Assembly (NCBI GenBank): GCA_951640165.1
Contig: OX621241.1
Location: forward strand, 15,071,001-15,135,000
Length of the DNA: 64,000 nucleotides
Direction of reading: 5' to 3'
Origin: Pseudoips prasinana
Taxonomy: Eukaryota; Arthropoda; Insecta; Lepidoptera; Nolidae
Shown here: piece by piece, positions 10,801 to 21,506 of the stretch
Layout of the letters: every line of letters starts with the position of its first letter
Position numbering within the stretch: position 1 is the first letter of the stretch
Notes under the pieces: model-generated
Databases searched by the model: none
Told to the model about the DNA's origin: nothing
What the model saw: only the letters and a program-made list of their open reading frames with translations
Position numbers and translations under genes: made by a program

Positions 10801-12610
10801 ATTCCAACCACATCCGTATTGTTAGTGGATTGTTAGTTATGCTGTTACTGGCGCATCTTATGTCAAGGATGAATAACCTCAGGCCACAAGTTCTTGCAAA
10901 CGCATGCGGTAAAATGTAGTGTATTTGACCCTCTGCATATAGTTACCTGCCCTTTGCCAATTAATTAAGCTTCGAACGTTTGAACGATCTGAAAGGCTTC
11001 GAATGTTTACCCTTTCAGGGTTGATAACTACCGAATGTCTTTGCAGTATACTAATCGGTTACACATTAGGAACAGTAACAGACTGTATTTTGATGAAATT
11101 TGTTGATATGTTTAAGGTACTATTCAAATACTTTTCCTATTTTATTACTTAACATTTAGTTGTGGCAATTAACTATTATCGTCACAAAATTATGACAAGG
11201 AAAAATTTTGACGCATTTATATTTGTCACTAAGTTTATTTTTGGGCCGCAATTTTTGTGTTCCACTGCTCACTTGCGATAGATTTAAATTAAGTTTAAAA
11301 AAATTAAATTCCCATTTGAAGTTCTATCATTTTCAAATTACCTTAACCTATTTAATATTGGGTTAAGAATCAAATAATATAAAAATAATATCAGTCACGA
11401 TAATACAATCAAGCTCCCGTACCAATACCAACGGTTGCCTGGAGAGATCGTTTGTAGCGTTATGGCCGTCAATTGCATTAAAATAAGTTAACTTCCTTGT
11501 TTTATCCATTGTTTTGTTTTACTTATATTTTTTGTACTAAAGTGTACTTCTTTGTCTACTGTATCTACAATATGTAAATTAATTAACGCACATCCTGAAA
11601 ATAGTTTGTTCAGAATCGTTCACTGAATCGATTTATATCATTTTTAATATAGGTATTTTTTTATCCCAAAAATAATTAAAACTACGGAAATTATTGTAAT
11701 ATTAACCCTGTACAGTCAAAACAAATTGAAATGGACCGTAAGTCAAAGTCATTTTAATATCGCAGTTTTATTTGTATTCATACCAATTCCATCATTCAAT
11801 AAAAAATAAAGAAAAGCACTTTATTCCAAGAAACTCATTTAGTAAATAACAATGCATATAGATGTTGAATAAAAAATTCTGTGTATGTACATATTATGAT
11901 TGCAACATAAAATTCTAATTGGGGTGTTTGAGGTTCTGCGTTAATTACGTTAAATGTTGTATAGGTAATTATTTTTCTATATGTAAGCTACTATTACGCT
12001 TGACACAACAGGTTTACGTTTTGGTTTCGCAAGTATATCTATGAACATTCAACTCTGTATTCAAGTACCCTTCCCTAAGTGAAACTTAATATTATGCGAA
12101 AAGAGATCTTCGTTAGACCCACTACACTATCTAATTGAACTCCTGAGAATATTAAAAACAAAATACTCCTGAACACTGTATCAAGTTTCCGTATAACCTC
12201 ATAATAGGGCTTACAACAATTTTCACTTGTTGGCTTTTGTAATTACTTAAAATGTTACTTAGTACACACTATCCAATATGTTTAAGTGGTCTACAAAACA
12301 CTTTAGGTAATTTAGCGTAATGACCTAGGTATATCTAGATATTTATTGTCCGAGGTTTTAACTGGGTGTGTTTTATAGTAGGGATTTTATGTTCCGATAG
12401 GCCTTTAAACACATTAGTTTTCAAAACGGTATTGCAAATTAAGAAATATCTCGTGGATACTCATCGAAAATAATCTACCAATAAATACAAATATTTCAAA
12501 GTATAAGAAGCAATCAAAGCGTCTATATTGAATTTATCATTTTTACTTAGGAACGAAATTGATTGGTAATGTTATTGGGATTTATAAATCGTAAACCAGT
12601 GAACGTGGGA
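10801..12610. other. AT-rich spacer
   Basis: About 1.8 kb without a gene. No repeat signature recognised. Confidence 0.5.
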
Positions 12611-12660
12611 CTGCACTTGTGGCGCAGTTAACGATTATAACCGGGACCAACAGCTTAAAC
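12611..12660 (+). repeat. SINE type C head fragment
   Basis: CTGCACTTGTGGCGCAGTTAA resembles the type C head (TGCACGTGTGGCGCAGTGG), followed only by a few more bases. Too short to say more. Confidence 0.35.
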
Positions 12661-12814
12661 TGTAAAAGTAACTAAATAACTTTTTATACGTTTAAGTAAC
12701 TTATATACAGCAGTCTCGCAGAGACGATTATATTTCTATATTTATGATTTTACTATATTTTCTTTGCTTGTCAGTCTGATCTGTTTGACTTACCTACCAT
12801 ACATATAATACAGA

Positions 12815-13060
12815 GAAAACACCCAAACCAAGACATGTTCATGAACGCAAATAGAAATATATTAATAATATCATTGGACATTATTCACACACCGCCATCT
12901 GATCCCAACCTAAGCAGAGCTTGTACCATGGAAACCAGATAACTAATATATTACATATGGCATTTGTAAATACATACTTATATAGATAATTACACCGAGA
13001 CTCAGGACAAACAGACATGTTCATGCACACAAATATCTGTCTTGAGTGGGAATCGACCAT
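12815..13060 (-). repeat. SINE type A (copy 4) with a partial second copy
   Basis: On the minus strand the order is GATTCCCACTCAAGACAGAT, GTGCATGAACATGTCTGTTT, CCTGAGTCTCGGTGTAATTA, CTATATAAGTATG, ATCTGGTTTCCATGGTACAA, GCGGTGTGTGAATAATGTCC. A short extra piece at 12815-12855 (again ending CATGAACATGTCT) is a second partial unit. It is the same family as 2687-2921. Confidence 0.75.
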
Positions 13061-13084
13061 GCCAGCCGGCGTTAATTTAGACTA

Positions 13085-13172
13085 AGCTAATATTTGTCTA
13101 GTCCGAGGATCGAACTGGCAACCTTTGAATAAGAAGATAGGCTCACCACCTGAGTCACAGCAGTCGTCTAAA
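13085..13172 (-). repeat. tRNA-like SINE head
   Basis: On the minus strand a tRNA-like stretch contains an A-box-like TGACTCAGGTGG and a B-box CCAGTTCGATCCTCGG. No acceptor-stem pairing of a true tRNA was found, so it is called a SINE head. Confidence 0.4.
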
Positions 13173-13454
13173 TAATAGTAAGATATCACTTTGATAATTC
13201 AGTGAAATAACTTAAAGTGTAACAAAGTTGTCTTGAAAATAAAGCTCCTTACTTTAGCAGTTTGTATACACATCGTTCAACTAATTTTATTTAGCAAACA
13301 TGCACCAATGAGTTTTTGTCATGAAAATAAAATTATATTATTTGCTTCAAGCAAAGGTCAATTGCACCATAAACTTATTTCACGATAAGATTTTAACTTG
13401 CTTTTTCTTTGTCAAATATTTTAGGAAATCATTGCTTTGATTTAGTTGTTCAGG
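13173..13454. other. Spacer
   Basis: Nothing recognised. Confidence 0.5.
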
Positions 13455-13625
13455 ATCGTTACTAGATCATGGTAGCGAGTTCAACCGCAGAGAGAGGCCC
13501 TGGGTTCGACACGGGTCGGTCCATAAACGGATGTTTGTAACAGCCTGGAGTGCCTCGGAAAGCACATAAAGCCCTAGCCCAGGTCTATCAAGTGACCTCT
13601 TCCCGGTCGTATTGGTTTCAGTATT
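13455..13625 (+). repeat. tRNA-derived SINE, type E (copy 1)
   Basis: The head carries CCCTGGGTTCGACACGGGTC (B-box). The body reads AGTGCCTCGGAAAGCACATA and ends near TCTTCCCGGTCGTATTGG. The body motif TGCCTCGGAAGGCACG appears again, inverted, at 58640-58823. Confidence 0.6.
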
Positions 13626-14491
13626 TTAGTATTTTTTATTTTTGCCAGAGTAGTTCAAGCAACCCAGAATAGCTTAATTACCTTATTTGTTTATTAACTA
13701 AATCATACGAGCACGCAGTATGACAAAACGCTCAGTAAAAAGAAAATTAATGTTCAGAAATTAAACCAAGTTTAATAAAAACCAGATTTTTTATAAATAA
13801 ACCTTTGCTTAAAAAAAATAAATTCTTTAACATACTTCAAACGAAGGACGTTACCATTTCGACTGAGTATTTTAATAGTATGTGTGTTACGTGAATGAAT
13901 TTTCTTTTGCATATGATCCTTTTGAAAATTTAGATCCTATATAAATATTGTCCTATGCAGTAATCAAACGGTTAAAGACGGTACAATGTTTTTAAAAAGA
14001 GTAACTACGTCACTCAACTAGGAACAGCGTTTTAAGAACCTAACCTTAATTATCGTTACCGGACTGATAACGGTAACTAGCCACAAGAGCCTCATTCATT
14101 AATTCTCATTTTAAATTATTCATTACGCAACCAGAAATATTATGAAATCATTCACCGAGAGTTTTCAGGCGCAAACTTCAATTTATTTATACAGAGGATG
14201 TGAAATTCAAGAGGGAATTATTTGCAGTCGGTACCCTGTAGCCTCATTTGGTCATTATGCAATATTCCTCAGTTCAGGACTCATCGTACACAAGTAATCA
14301 CTCACGAAGATCTAATTATTGTTTTACGCGTGACAATAAACAAATAGCATTATAGTTAATATTTTAATAAAAAAACATAAAACGGAATTCCACTTTTCTT
14401 AACATTAACAGATTTAATAAAAATTCTGTATATCAATTTATTTAAAAAAGAATTATCTAAATAGCATTACACAATAGTCAAGCCGCGTAAC
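13626..14491. other. AT-rich spacer
   Basis: No gene or known repeat seen. Confidence 0.5.
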
Positions 14492-14665
14492 CACAGATTA
14501 CCCCCTATAGATACCGCTTACAAGGCATGATACGGTCAAAATACATACTTGATTTAGCTATTATGAACAGGCACGCCCCCAATTCCAACTTTAGTCTCGA
14601 CCAACCGTGAGAACTATGCGGGAGTGCGAATTTATTTTGATTTTAATAGTAAAAATACGTTTAAA

Positions 14666-14745
14666 ATGGCTTCATGTGCAGTGAAATGGTGTGCAAAGTC
14701 AGCCAAAACTCCAAGTTACAAAAAGGATGGCATAACGTTTCATTG
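14666..14745 (+). CDS. THAP zinc-finger domain, first exon (partial)
   Basis: Starting at ATG 14666 the frame reads MASCAVKWCAKSAK, then TPSYKKDGITFH. This is the N-terminus of a THAP domain, a C2CH zinc-finger DNA-binding module: Cys4 and Cys9 are the first two zinc ligands and GITFH precedes the usual FP motif. Right after TTTCATTG comes GTTAGT at 14746, a plausible splice donor. THAP genes often have an intron at about this point, and the partial codon TG could give a Cys or Trp. The remaining ligands (C-x2-H) would lie in a later exon that I could not find. The frame reads on past the donor to 14836 but loses the family pattern. It could belong to a host THAP gene or a P-like transposon. 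Confidence 0.5.
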
Positions 14746-15060
14746 GTTAGTCATTTTGCCGTTGTTTCCAACATATTACAAACCAAACAGATTTCAGTTT
14801 ACACTGGTTCATATCACTCTCGTCTCTTTCACTTAATACGCTAAGTGCAATACTTATCTTTGTCCAACTTGTAAGTTACTTTGTCACGTGTAAGTTAGTG
14901 TTGGGTGTTGTCATAAATTAATCTACTCAAGTTGATATCAATATTTCTACCGAATAATTTAGGAAACTCAAGTTATTATATTTCCGTACAAATAGCTTAC
15001 GGTTAAAGTTTGGTGTGTGGTATATAGTTTATTGTTCTTAGATACAAACGGAAATAGAAA

Positions 15061-15178
15061 TCTATACATATAATAAAATCATAGGAAAGTCAAAACTGTG
15101 CATTGAATATTATTAAAAAAGGATATTTGGGGCGTGATTTACGATAGATATCGAAGCCAAAAATATAGTTTTTATAAT
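15061..15178 (+). mobile_element. Non-autonomous Helitron, 5' fragment
   Basis: Starts TCTATACATATAATAAAATC, the 5' TC end of a short Helitron family, and continues with GGGGCGTGATTTACGATAGA and ATCGAAGCCAAAAATATAG. It stops before the 3' hairpin. Fuller copies lie at 19369, 45973, 55972 and 62656 (minus). Confidence 0.65.
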
Positions 15179-15554
15179 TTTACATACATTTGTTTTAGTA
15201 CAACCACATTTTGCAAGTAGGTTTATTCTTAGTCCCACGTAATAGGGGGCAAACCGTTTTGAATATATTAATGCCACTAACTCAAGCCTTTTTGTATAAT
15301 ATGTAAAAATATGCAAATATTTATCGACATATGTACGTAGTCAGTAAGTCGTTATGGACATGTATAATATAAAGTGCTACGGCCTACCCTACCCCATCCT
15401 TACGGTTAGAATACATTTGGTTGCGACCTTGAAATAGCCAATCAAAACGCATTTGTTTCAGTCCCCGCAACCCTCGCCTTCCTCTAATTTTGGGTTTGAA
15501 ACAGAACAAAGATCCCGTGATGCGGTATCTATGGGGGGTGTATGTATCTGTGCG

Positions 15555-16474
15555 CGTAACACATACAAAAATCTCATACCCTAAAATTAATAACCGTAAA
15601 TCTTTGAAGATTGTTAATAGGACTAGTAGTTGTTAATGCCTGTTAGTCGGTATGATAAATAGATGACTAATCATTTAAGTAATATAGATGAATTCTTAAT
15701 ATCCTATGAATAAAGTGTTGCTTAATTAATGAAAATATATACCATATTTAAATCCATATTTATAATAAAATATTATAAAATATGCTACTACAATAACACT
15801 GATGTTTCAAAGACTGAGTGTTCCCTGTATTATACGGCCTACAGATACTTAACTGTGCAAAAAATAATTACACCGACTCACAATATTTAAAAAAAAGATA
15901 GACAACAAATAAATAGGATCAAAGATAATTCATAATTCAGGCCATCGGTGACTGTTTTAATTTTTTTTAAATACAAATTTAAAAATACTTGTTTTGTAAT
16001 ACGGATTAAAATATCAATGTATTAAGAAATCTAATCAACGAAATTAACTAGGAGAGTGGAACAAATGCATTATTTTTATCATTGTTTAATAAAACTCTAC
16101 ACCACTATTTTGAAGGGTGAAATATGATTACTTAAAAGTAGTAGTAGTGTTCTAAACAACATAAAAATCCGAGTACATACATTTACCTACTATGGATAGA
16201 ATGGACATTGTGAGTGGATACTTGTATCCTCTACATACACTATTCATTATCTGGGTTTGTCTTAATGAGCGAATGTATTCCAAGTCGGTGTTGCCACGAC
16301 AAAGGTCTTGGTTGACCTGTTTGAGGTTTACTGTTATTCGTTTACTGTGCCACTTTGTATATTTGTGAGGATATGGTTAAACAGCTATTAACCTGGTTAA
16401 AAATAAAAACTATAGGAAAATCATCTCGTTCTTTAAAAAGCTTTAAATTTAATGACGTGCTATTTCTGGTGTTT
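15555..16474. other. AT-rich spacer
   Basis: No gene or known repeat recognised. Confidence 0.5.
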
Positions 16475-17195
16475 TTTTTTTATGGTTCCGTAGCCAAATG
16501 GCAAAAAACGGAAACCTTATGGATTCGTCAAGTCTGTCTGTCTGTCCGGACGTATGTCACAGCCTCTTTTTTCCGACACTATTAGAACTATACTGTCAAA
16601 ACTTGGTAAGCAGATAGATGTATTCTGTGAGTCGCATTAAGATTACACACAAAAAAAGAAAAACAAAAGCAATAAATTTTGTGGATTCCCCATACTAGAA
16701 CTGAGACTCATTTTTTTTCATCAAACCCATACATGTGGAGTATCTATGGATACGTCATTAAAAGTGATATTTGGGTTTATAATATCATTTTTTTCAAAAC
16801 TGAATAATTTGCGCGACACTTCCAAAGTGGTAAAATGTGGGTCATCCCCTCCTGAAACTGCTAAAAAAGCGAATGATAAAATTAAAAAAATATATATGAT
16901 CTACATTAATTACCATGCAAAGAAACTTGGTTTGAACGAGATCTAGTATGTAGTTTTTGTAATACGTCATAAATCGTAAACTGCAACTTACCTTTCATTC
17001 ATCATCATCATCATCGTCATATAGGCCGAAAGACGTCCACTGCTGGACAAAGGCCTCCCCCAAGGATCACCACAATAGCCGGTCCTGCGCTGCCCGCATC
17101 CAGCAGTTTTGACCTTTCATTCAATCAGCTCAAATACTTGCGGCTACGAAACCCTTCATGGGCATTCCGACTCGCACTTGGCCTTTTTATTTTAA
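16475..17195 (+). repeat. Lepidopteran dispersed repeat (GTTCCGTAGCC ... CGACTCGCACTTGGCC)
   Basis: It opens with GGTTCCGTAGCCAAATGGCA and passes through GTCTGTCTGTCTGTCC, CATCAAACCCATACATGTGG, GACACTTCCAAAGTGGTAAA and GAACGAGATCTAGTATGTAG. It closes with CGAAACCCTTCATGGGC and CGACTCGCACTTGGCC. I recognise this order as a repeat common in moth and butterfly genomes; its transposon class is unknown to me. A LINE tail is inserted at 17002-17111. Fragments of the GTTCCGTA end occur at 31215 and 60050. The short frames within are not genes. Confidence 0.65.
17002..17111 (-). mobile_element. LINE 3' tail (family F) with 12-bp target duplication
   Basis: On the minus strand it reads CTGGATGCGGGCAGCGCAGG, GTGATCCTTGGGGGAGGCC, TTTGTCCAGCAGTGGACGTC and ends in (ATG)n. 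ACCTTTCATTCA flanks it on both sides (16990-17001 and 17112-17123), a 12-bp target-site duplication. It is a heavily 5'-truncated, non-coding copy. Confidence 0.85.
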
Positions 17196-17526
17196 TTTAA
17201 CTGAAGTAGGTAGATACTAACAGAATTTTAACCGCTAATAAAGTGATGTTAGTAGCTAGAGCACTATTTACTGTTATGTTTACCATGCTATGTAGATTAC
17301 TACTATTCTCAAGTTATTTGGGCTTTAGTATAGTAGTCGAGCACTTTGGCCAAAGTGGGTTGTTTGACCAAGAACTATTGAGATGCCTTTAAATTCTTGG
17401 TAGGTCTATATGGGTAGAGTTAATAATTTGGGTCTTAGATATAATTAAACTGTGACTTTTTCATATTCTGATAAAACTTATCTGGGAAATCATATGCATT
17501 ATAAATCTTACGCCTGAAGCAAAGTA
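17196..17526. other. Spacer
   Basis: Contains a short palindrome CACTTTGGCCAAAGTG at about 17342. Nothing else seen. Confidence 0.4.
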
Positions 17527-18842
17527 CATTCAGTCAAAAAAGTATAGGGAATGGATGATTTGTTTATGGTTTCAAATTCTATTTTTTGTTTTTTTGTTGT
17601 TGTTAGATTGGCACAACTGTTTTCCATTGTAGCGCGGAGTTTGAGTTGCATCTGTTATTTATATTAAATACAGTGCTGGTTTTAGTAATATCATATATAG
17701 TGTGTATTGCGAATTTCATAATGGACAAAAATATCGAACAAAGAGTTTGTCTTAAATTTTGCATCGCTAATGGAATTTCGCATTCGGAGTCACTGAAAAT
17801 GTTACAGAAGGCTTACGGTGAATCGACTTTATCAAAAACTCGTGCTTATGAGTGGTTCAAAGCGTTCAAAAGCGGTCGAGATGTGATGAAAGATTTGCCT
17901 CGCTCTGGTAGGCCATCAACGTCTGCAACTGAAGTTAACATCGCAAAAGTGAAGGAAATAGTGACTGAAAATCCTCATTCAACTCTGAGAGAGATAGCCG
18001 CCGAACTTTCTGTATCTCACGAGCCGATTCGTACCATTTTAACTAATCATTTGGGTATGAAACATGTTGGCGCTCGGCTAGTCCCAAAAGATCAGAATTT
18101 TCTCCAAATCTCAATCGCATGAAAGTCGCTGAGGACATGATAGGACGAGTCAATTCCGACCCAACATTCATGAAACGCATTGTTACTGGTGACGAGACGT
18201 GGGTTTACGAGTTTGACATGCAAACTAGTCAACAAGCTTCGGAGTGGCGCCTTCCAACTGAACCGAAACCGAAAAAACCACGCCAAAGTGGATCAAAACT
18301 CAAAGTCATGTTGACTGTTTTCTTTGACTATCGCGGTGTTGTGCACTCTGAATTCTTACCGGAAGGTCGAACGGTAAATAAAGAATATTATTTGAGCGTT
18401 ATGCGGCGTTTAAGAGAGCAAATTCGACGAAAAATGCCAGATTTGTGGAAAGACAATTCTTGGATTTTGCACCACGATAATGCGCCTTCGCACAAGGCCA
18501 TCATTGTTAACGAATTTTTGAACAAACACTGATCAAATACCATCCAGCAACCACCATATTCACCAGATATGGCTCCAGCTGACTTCTTTCTTTTTCCTAA
18601 ACTCAAATTACCACTTCGTGGTAACCGTTTTCAATCGGTAGAAGACATAAAGGGGAATTCGCGGCGAGAACTGAACTCAATTCCGAAAGCAGCGTTTAAA
18701 AAATGTTTTGATGAATGGATTATTCGTTGGCGTAAGTGTATCGTTTCTGAAGGAGCATACTTTGAAGGTGATAAAATAAATTTGGATGAATAACAAACAT
18801 TTTGTATATTATTGATCTTTTCCCGGTACTTTCTTGACAGAG
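17527..18842 (+). mobile_element. mariner element 1 (degraded)
   Basis: A roughly 1.3-kb element bounded by TA on both sides (17525-17526 and 18843-18844). The left end CAGTCAAAAAAGTATAGGGA (from 17531) and right end CCCGGTACTTTCTTGACAG (to 18840) are inverted repeats matching at about 17 of 21 positions. Length, TA duplication and the encoded DD34D transposase identify a mariner. The eroded ends and broken frame indicate an old, immobile copy. Confidence 0.85.
17721..18793 (+). pseudogene. mariner transposase, inactivated (DD34D)
   Basis: The protein starts at MDKNIEQRVC (17721) with the N-terminal helix-turn-helix region (SGRPSTSA, LREIAAELSVSH) and the linker ARLVPKD. Near 18100-18120 a small deletion shifts the frame: the first frame ends at 18122 and the second begins VAEDMIGRVNSDP. 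The catalytic domain follows with TGDETWVYEF, HHDNAPSHKA and SPDMAPADFF. The second and third aspartates are separated by 34 residues, giving DD34D. A TGA stop interrupts at 18530-18532 and the same frame resumes to the normal C-terminus EGDKINLDE. With one frameshift and one nonsense codon it cannot give a working transposase. Frames on the other strand are shadows. Confidence 0.9.
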
Positions 18843-18844
18843 TA

Positions 18845-19368
18845 GTATTATTAGAATACGAGTAGTATCCAGAACAGTACATGAGCTTAAAAAATGCGCA
18901 AAAAGCATGTCATTTTCCATGAAAAGAAGCCAATTAGATAACGCACAGTATACGAAAAGCCAACTTTTTTGCACATGCTTATTTTCTTAAAGTTTGCACT
19001 ATCTGTTAGCATCTGCCACATACTAGACGTATTACGTGATTATATAATAGATTCCGATCGGGTATACAAAAAAAGCGTAATACTTCTATGGCACCGGACC
19101 TTTTTCAACTGTTGATTTTCAAATCTATCGTAAGATGCTAACTAATGCGGTGATGGTGCAATTAGCAGATATACATACATATATACATACAGATAGAAGT
19201 CGACTTTTTTATTCTACGTTATAAAGATTCTGCAAATACACTCCTCGAGCGTACCTGTACATATACGATAGGTATCAAATAAATGTCAAATGTAATGTTT
19301 TCGTAAAACGTAATAAATCGATTGGAGGTAATGCTAAATTATAAGTTATTTAGCATCATAGCTCCAAA
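18845..19368. other. Spacer
   Basis: AT-rich; no feature recognised. Confidence 0.5.
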
Positions 19369-19685
19369 TCTACACAAATAATAAAATCGTAGAAAAGTCA
19401 AAACTGTACATTGAATATTTTTTTAAAAAGGATACTTGAGGCGTGGTCTACAATCGATATCGAAGTCAAAAATATAGTTATTAGAATTTTTGTTTGTTTG
19501 TCAGTATTATATATGTCCGGGCTAAACTCAAGAAGTACTGCGTGGAAGATTCTTCAAATTTCTCATAAATATTACTAAAAGGGGCGGGTCAACATATAGG
19601 CTACATATTATCACGCTGTCACCTACGGGAGTGGAGCTGTGATAATTTATAAAATGTTACGCGGGTAAAACCGCGGGCGCACACC
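19369..19685 (+). mobile_element. Non-autonomous Helitron (family 1)
   Basis: Begins TC at 19369, contains AAAATCGTAGAAAAGTC, ATCGATATCGAAGTCAAAAA, TGTCCGGGCTAAACTCAAGA and GGGTCAACATATAGGCTAC, and ends with the hairpin GCGGGTAAAACCGC. The final CTAG is lost (GGGCGCACACC instead), so the 3' tip is mutated. No coding part. Confidence 0.75.
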
Positions 19686-20550
19686 TTTTTTTTTTTTTAA
19701 AAGGTTAGGAATATTGAAATTTAGGAATTATAAAATTAGGAGTATAAGTTGGAGTTGTAATATTCGAAATTTTCTACTATTCTTCATTATGAAGGTCGGT
19801 ATTTTGAAATTCGTATTTGTGACTGTCGGAATAAAGTAATTCGTATTAATGTAGTGTACCCAGGTAGAAATACCTATGTCATAAATATAACCGTTTATAT
19901 AGCATAGCTATTTATACCTATTAATGTCATAATTATCTATATAACTTCGGCTTTCTGCTTTTATAATTTTAGGCAATATAAATCTCTTAATAAGTGAATT
20001 TCAGCAACTCTTGAATGTAAATAAATAAGCCCATATCATATTCTTCAAATAAGTGCCTCCAAAAAGATTAGCGAAAATAGTTCCTGCATCACATAGGTTG
20101 CCAAATATTGTGGAATTGTTATTTCCTATTTATATTTAATACCATCAGTCAGATTTAAGCTCGGTCGAAGATAATCCCTTCTCAAGGCCAAACCGTGACA
20201 TCAAAGTAATAAACGTAGTAAAACGCGCCGTGAATACCACTCACGTTACCTTCATGTGTTATATTTTTATCCACAGAACACATGTATATAGCTATTTCGG
20301 TATGTCAGAAGTACAATATTTTTCCTTGTAATCAGTTACACAAAGCAGGAATTGATAAGACAAAACTATTTTCAAAAACAAAACGTATTCGATTTCCTCC
20401 GGCGGGAAACGTTTCTGTCAAATGAATTAACACACGAATTATGAAAGAAAAATCAAAATTAATGACATCCCTAATGGAGATCGATAGATAAACTTTAACA
20501 GACACTTCGGAGTGCCAGTATATTTCTATTAGCCTGGTCATCAAATGCAA
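19686..20550. other. AT-rich spacer
   Basis: No gene seen. A minus-strand frame (20332-20550) is uncompelling. Confidence 0.5.
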
Positions 20551-21190
20551 AATGATACAAAATTCAAGAGCTTGACCCGAGCCAGTACCAAAACGTCATG
20601 GATGGGGTGCCGTTAAAGCGCGTCACAGAGGTAAGAGACCAGGACGTGCGTTTTGAACGTGACCTACACTTTCGGCAGCACATTACAGACGTGTGCAAGA
20701 AAGCGAACCGAAATTTGGGGGTGGTCTTGCGCCAGGCTAGTAATTTTAACAACATTTCAGCCTTGAAGGCACTATACGAAGCACTCGTAAAGAGCTGCTT
20801 GGAGTGCAATGCGGTCATTTGGTCTCCACACGAAGAAAAGTACAAACAAATGCTAGAACGAATCCAAAACAAATTTCTTAGGTTTGTATATAAGAAGCAG
20901 TATGGCGTCTTTCCCGGGTACCCACTGCTGTATCCTACTTTATTCGTTTTGGAAATGGTGGGATATTACAGACTCGAAGTAAGAAGGGAGGTAACTCTTG
21001 CCACATACATATTTAATGTCATACGTGGCAAGATTCACAACCGGGGTGTATTAGAGACGATTGTCTCCATTTGCTTGACGTACATTGTGGAAGCAAATTC
21101 GACGACTTAATTAGCTGGCTACAGACATCACACACTTCAATTACTCCATAACTATACTGATATAAGATTGGCATTCGATAAATTTATTCC
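20551..21190 (+). pseudogene. LINE reverse transcriptase, C-terminal fragment
   Basis: Frame 20598-21110 reads DGVPLKRVTEVRDQDVRFER, DLHFRQHITDVCKKANRNLG, then LKALYEALVKSCLECNAVIW and YKQMLERIQNKFLRF. This is the region after the FADD core of jockey/CR1-type reverse transcriptases (thumb and connection). The RT core and endonuclease are missing, so the copy is 5'-truncated. After about 21060 the frame shifts and the family sequence appears to continue in another frame up to about 21190. It lies directly upstream of the larger LINE, same strand, but is a different element because it ends in its own tail. Confidence 0.75.
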
Positions 21191-21506
21191 TATCTACACA
21201 TACTAAGTTAACTTGACTAGACCCTAGTAATGAAATCTGATTAGGTGTCATATAGATAAAGTTAAAAGTGCCCCACTACAGTTAGTAACTAAATGTTTAA
21301 GTGTTGCTTTATTATAAATCTATTATAAAGTTAATTGCCCATCTGTCTTGTATATACTTACTTATATTATTTCTACCCATAGATCTCTGTAGGTTATTTT
21401 TCATATCTCACTCCTTTGACTTCAAATACATCTTAACCTCTTATTTCTGTCTAGTTTTCTGTTCACCCTCTCTTTGTTTTCAGCCCATCCTCATTCACCT
21501 CACATC

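Larger units (their letters stand above)
14492..15554. mobile_element. Candidate TIR element carrying a THAP exon (P-element-like?)
   Basis: CCCCCTATAGATACCGC (14501-14517) recurs inverted at 15522-15538 with one mismatch in 17. Outside these, CACAGAT is repeated in inverted order with small gaps (14492 and about 15546). Between them lies a THAP-domain first exon (14666-14745) and a Helitron fragment (15061-15178). P elements carry a THAP DNA-binding domain and terminal inverted repeats, so a deleted P-like element is one reading. No catalytic part was seen and no 8-bp target duplication was confirmed. The alternative is a host THAP gene with unrelated promoter repeats. Confidence 0.3.

Noticed and set aside
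20564..20872. 102-codon minus-strand frame
   Set aside because: Antisense shadow of the LINE reverse transcriptase fragment on the plus strand.
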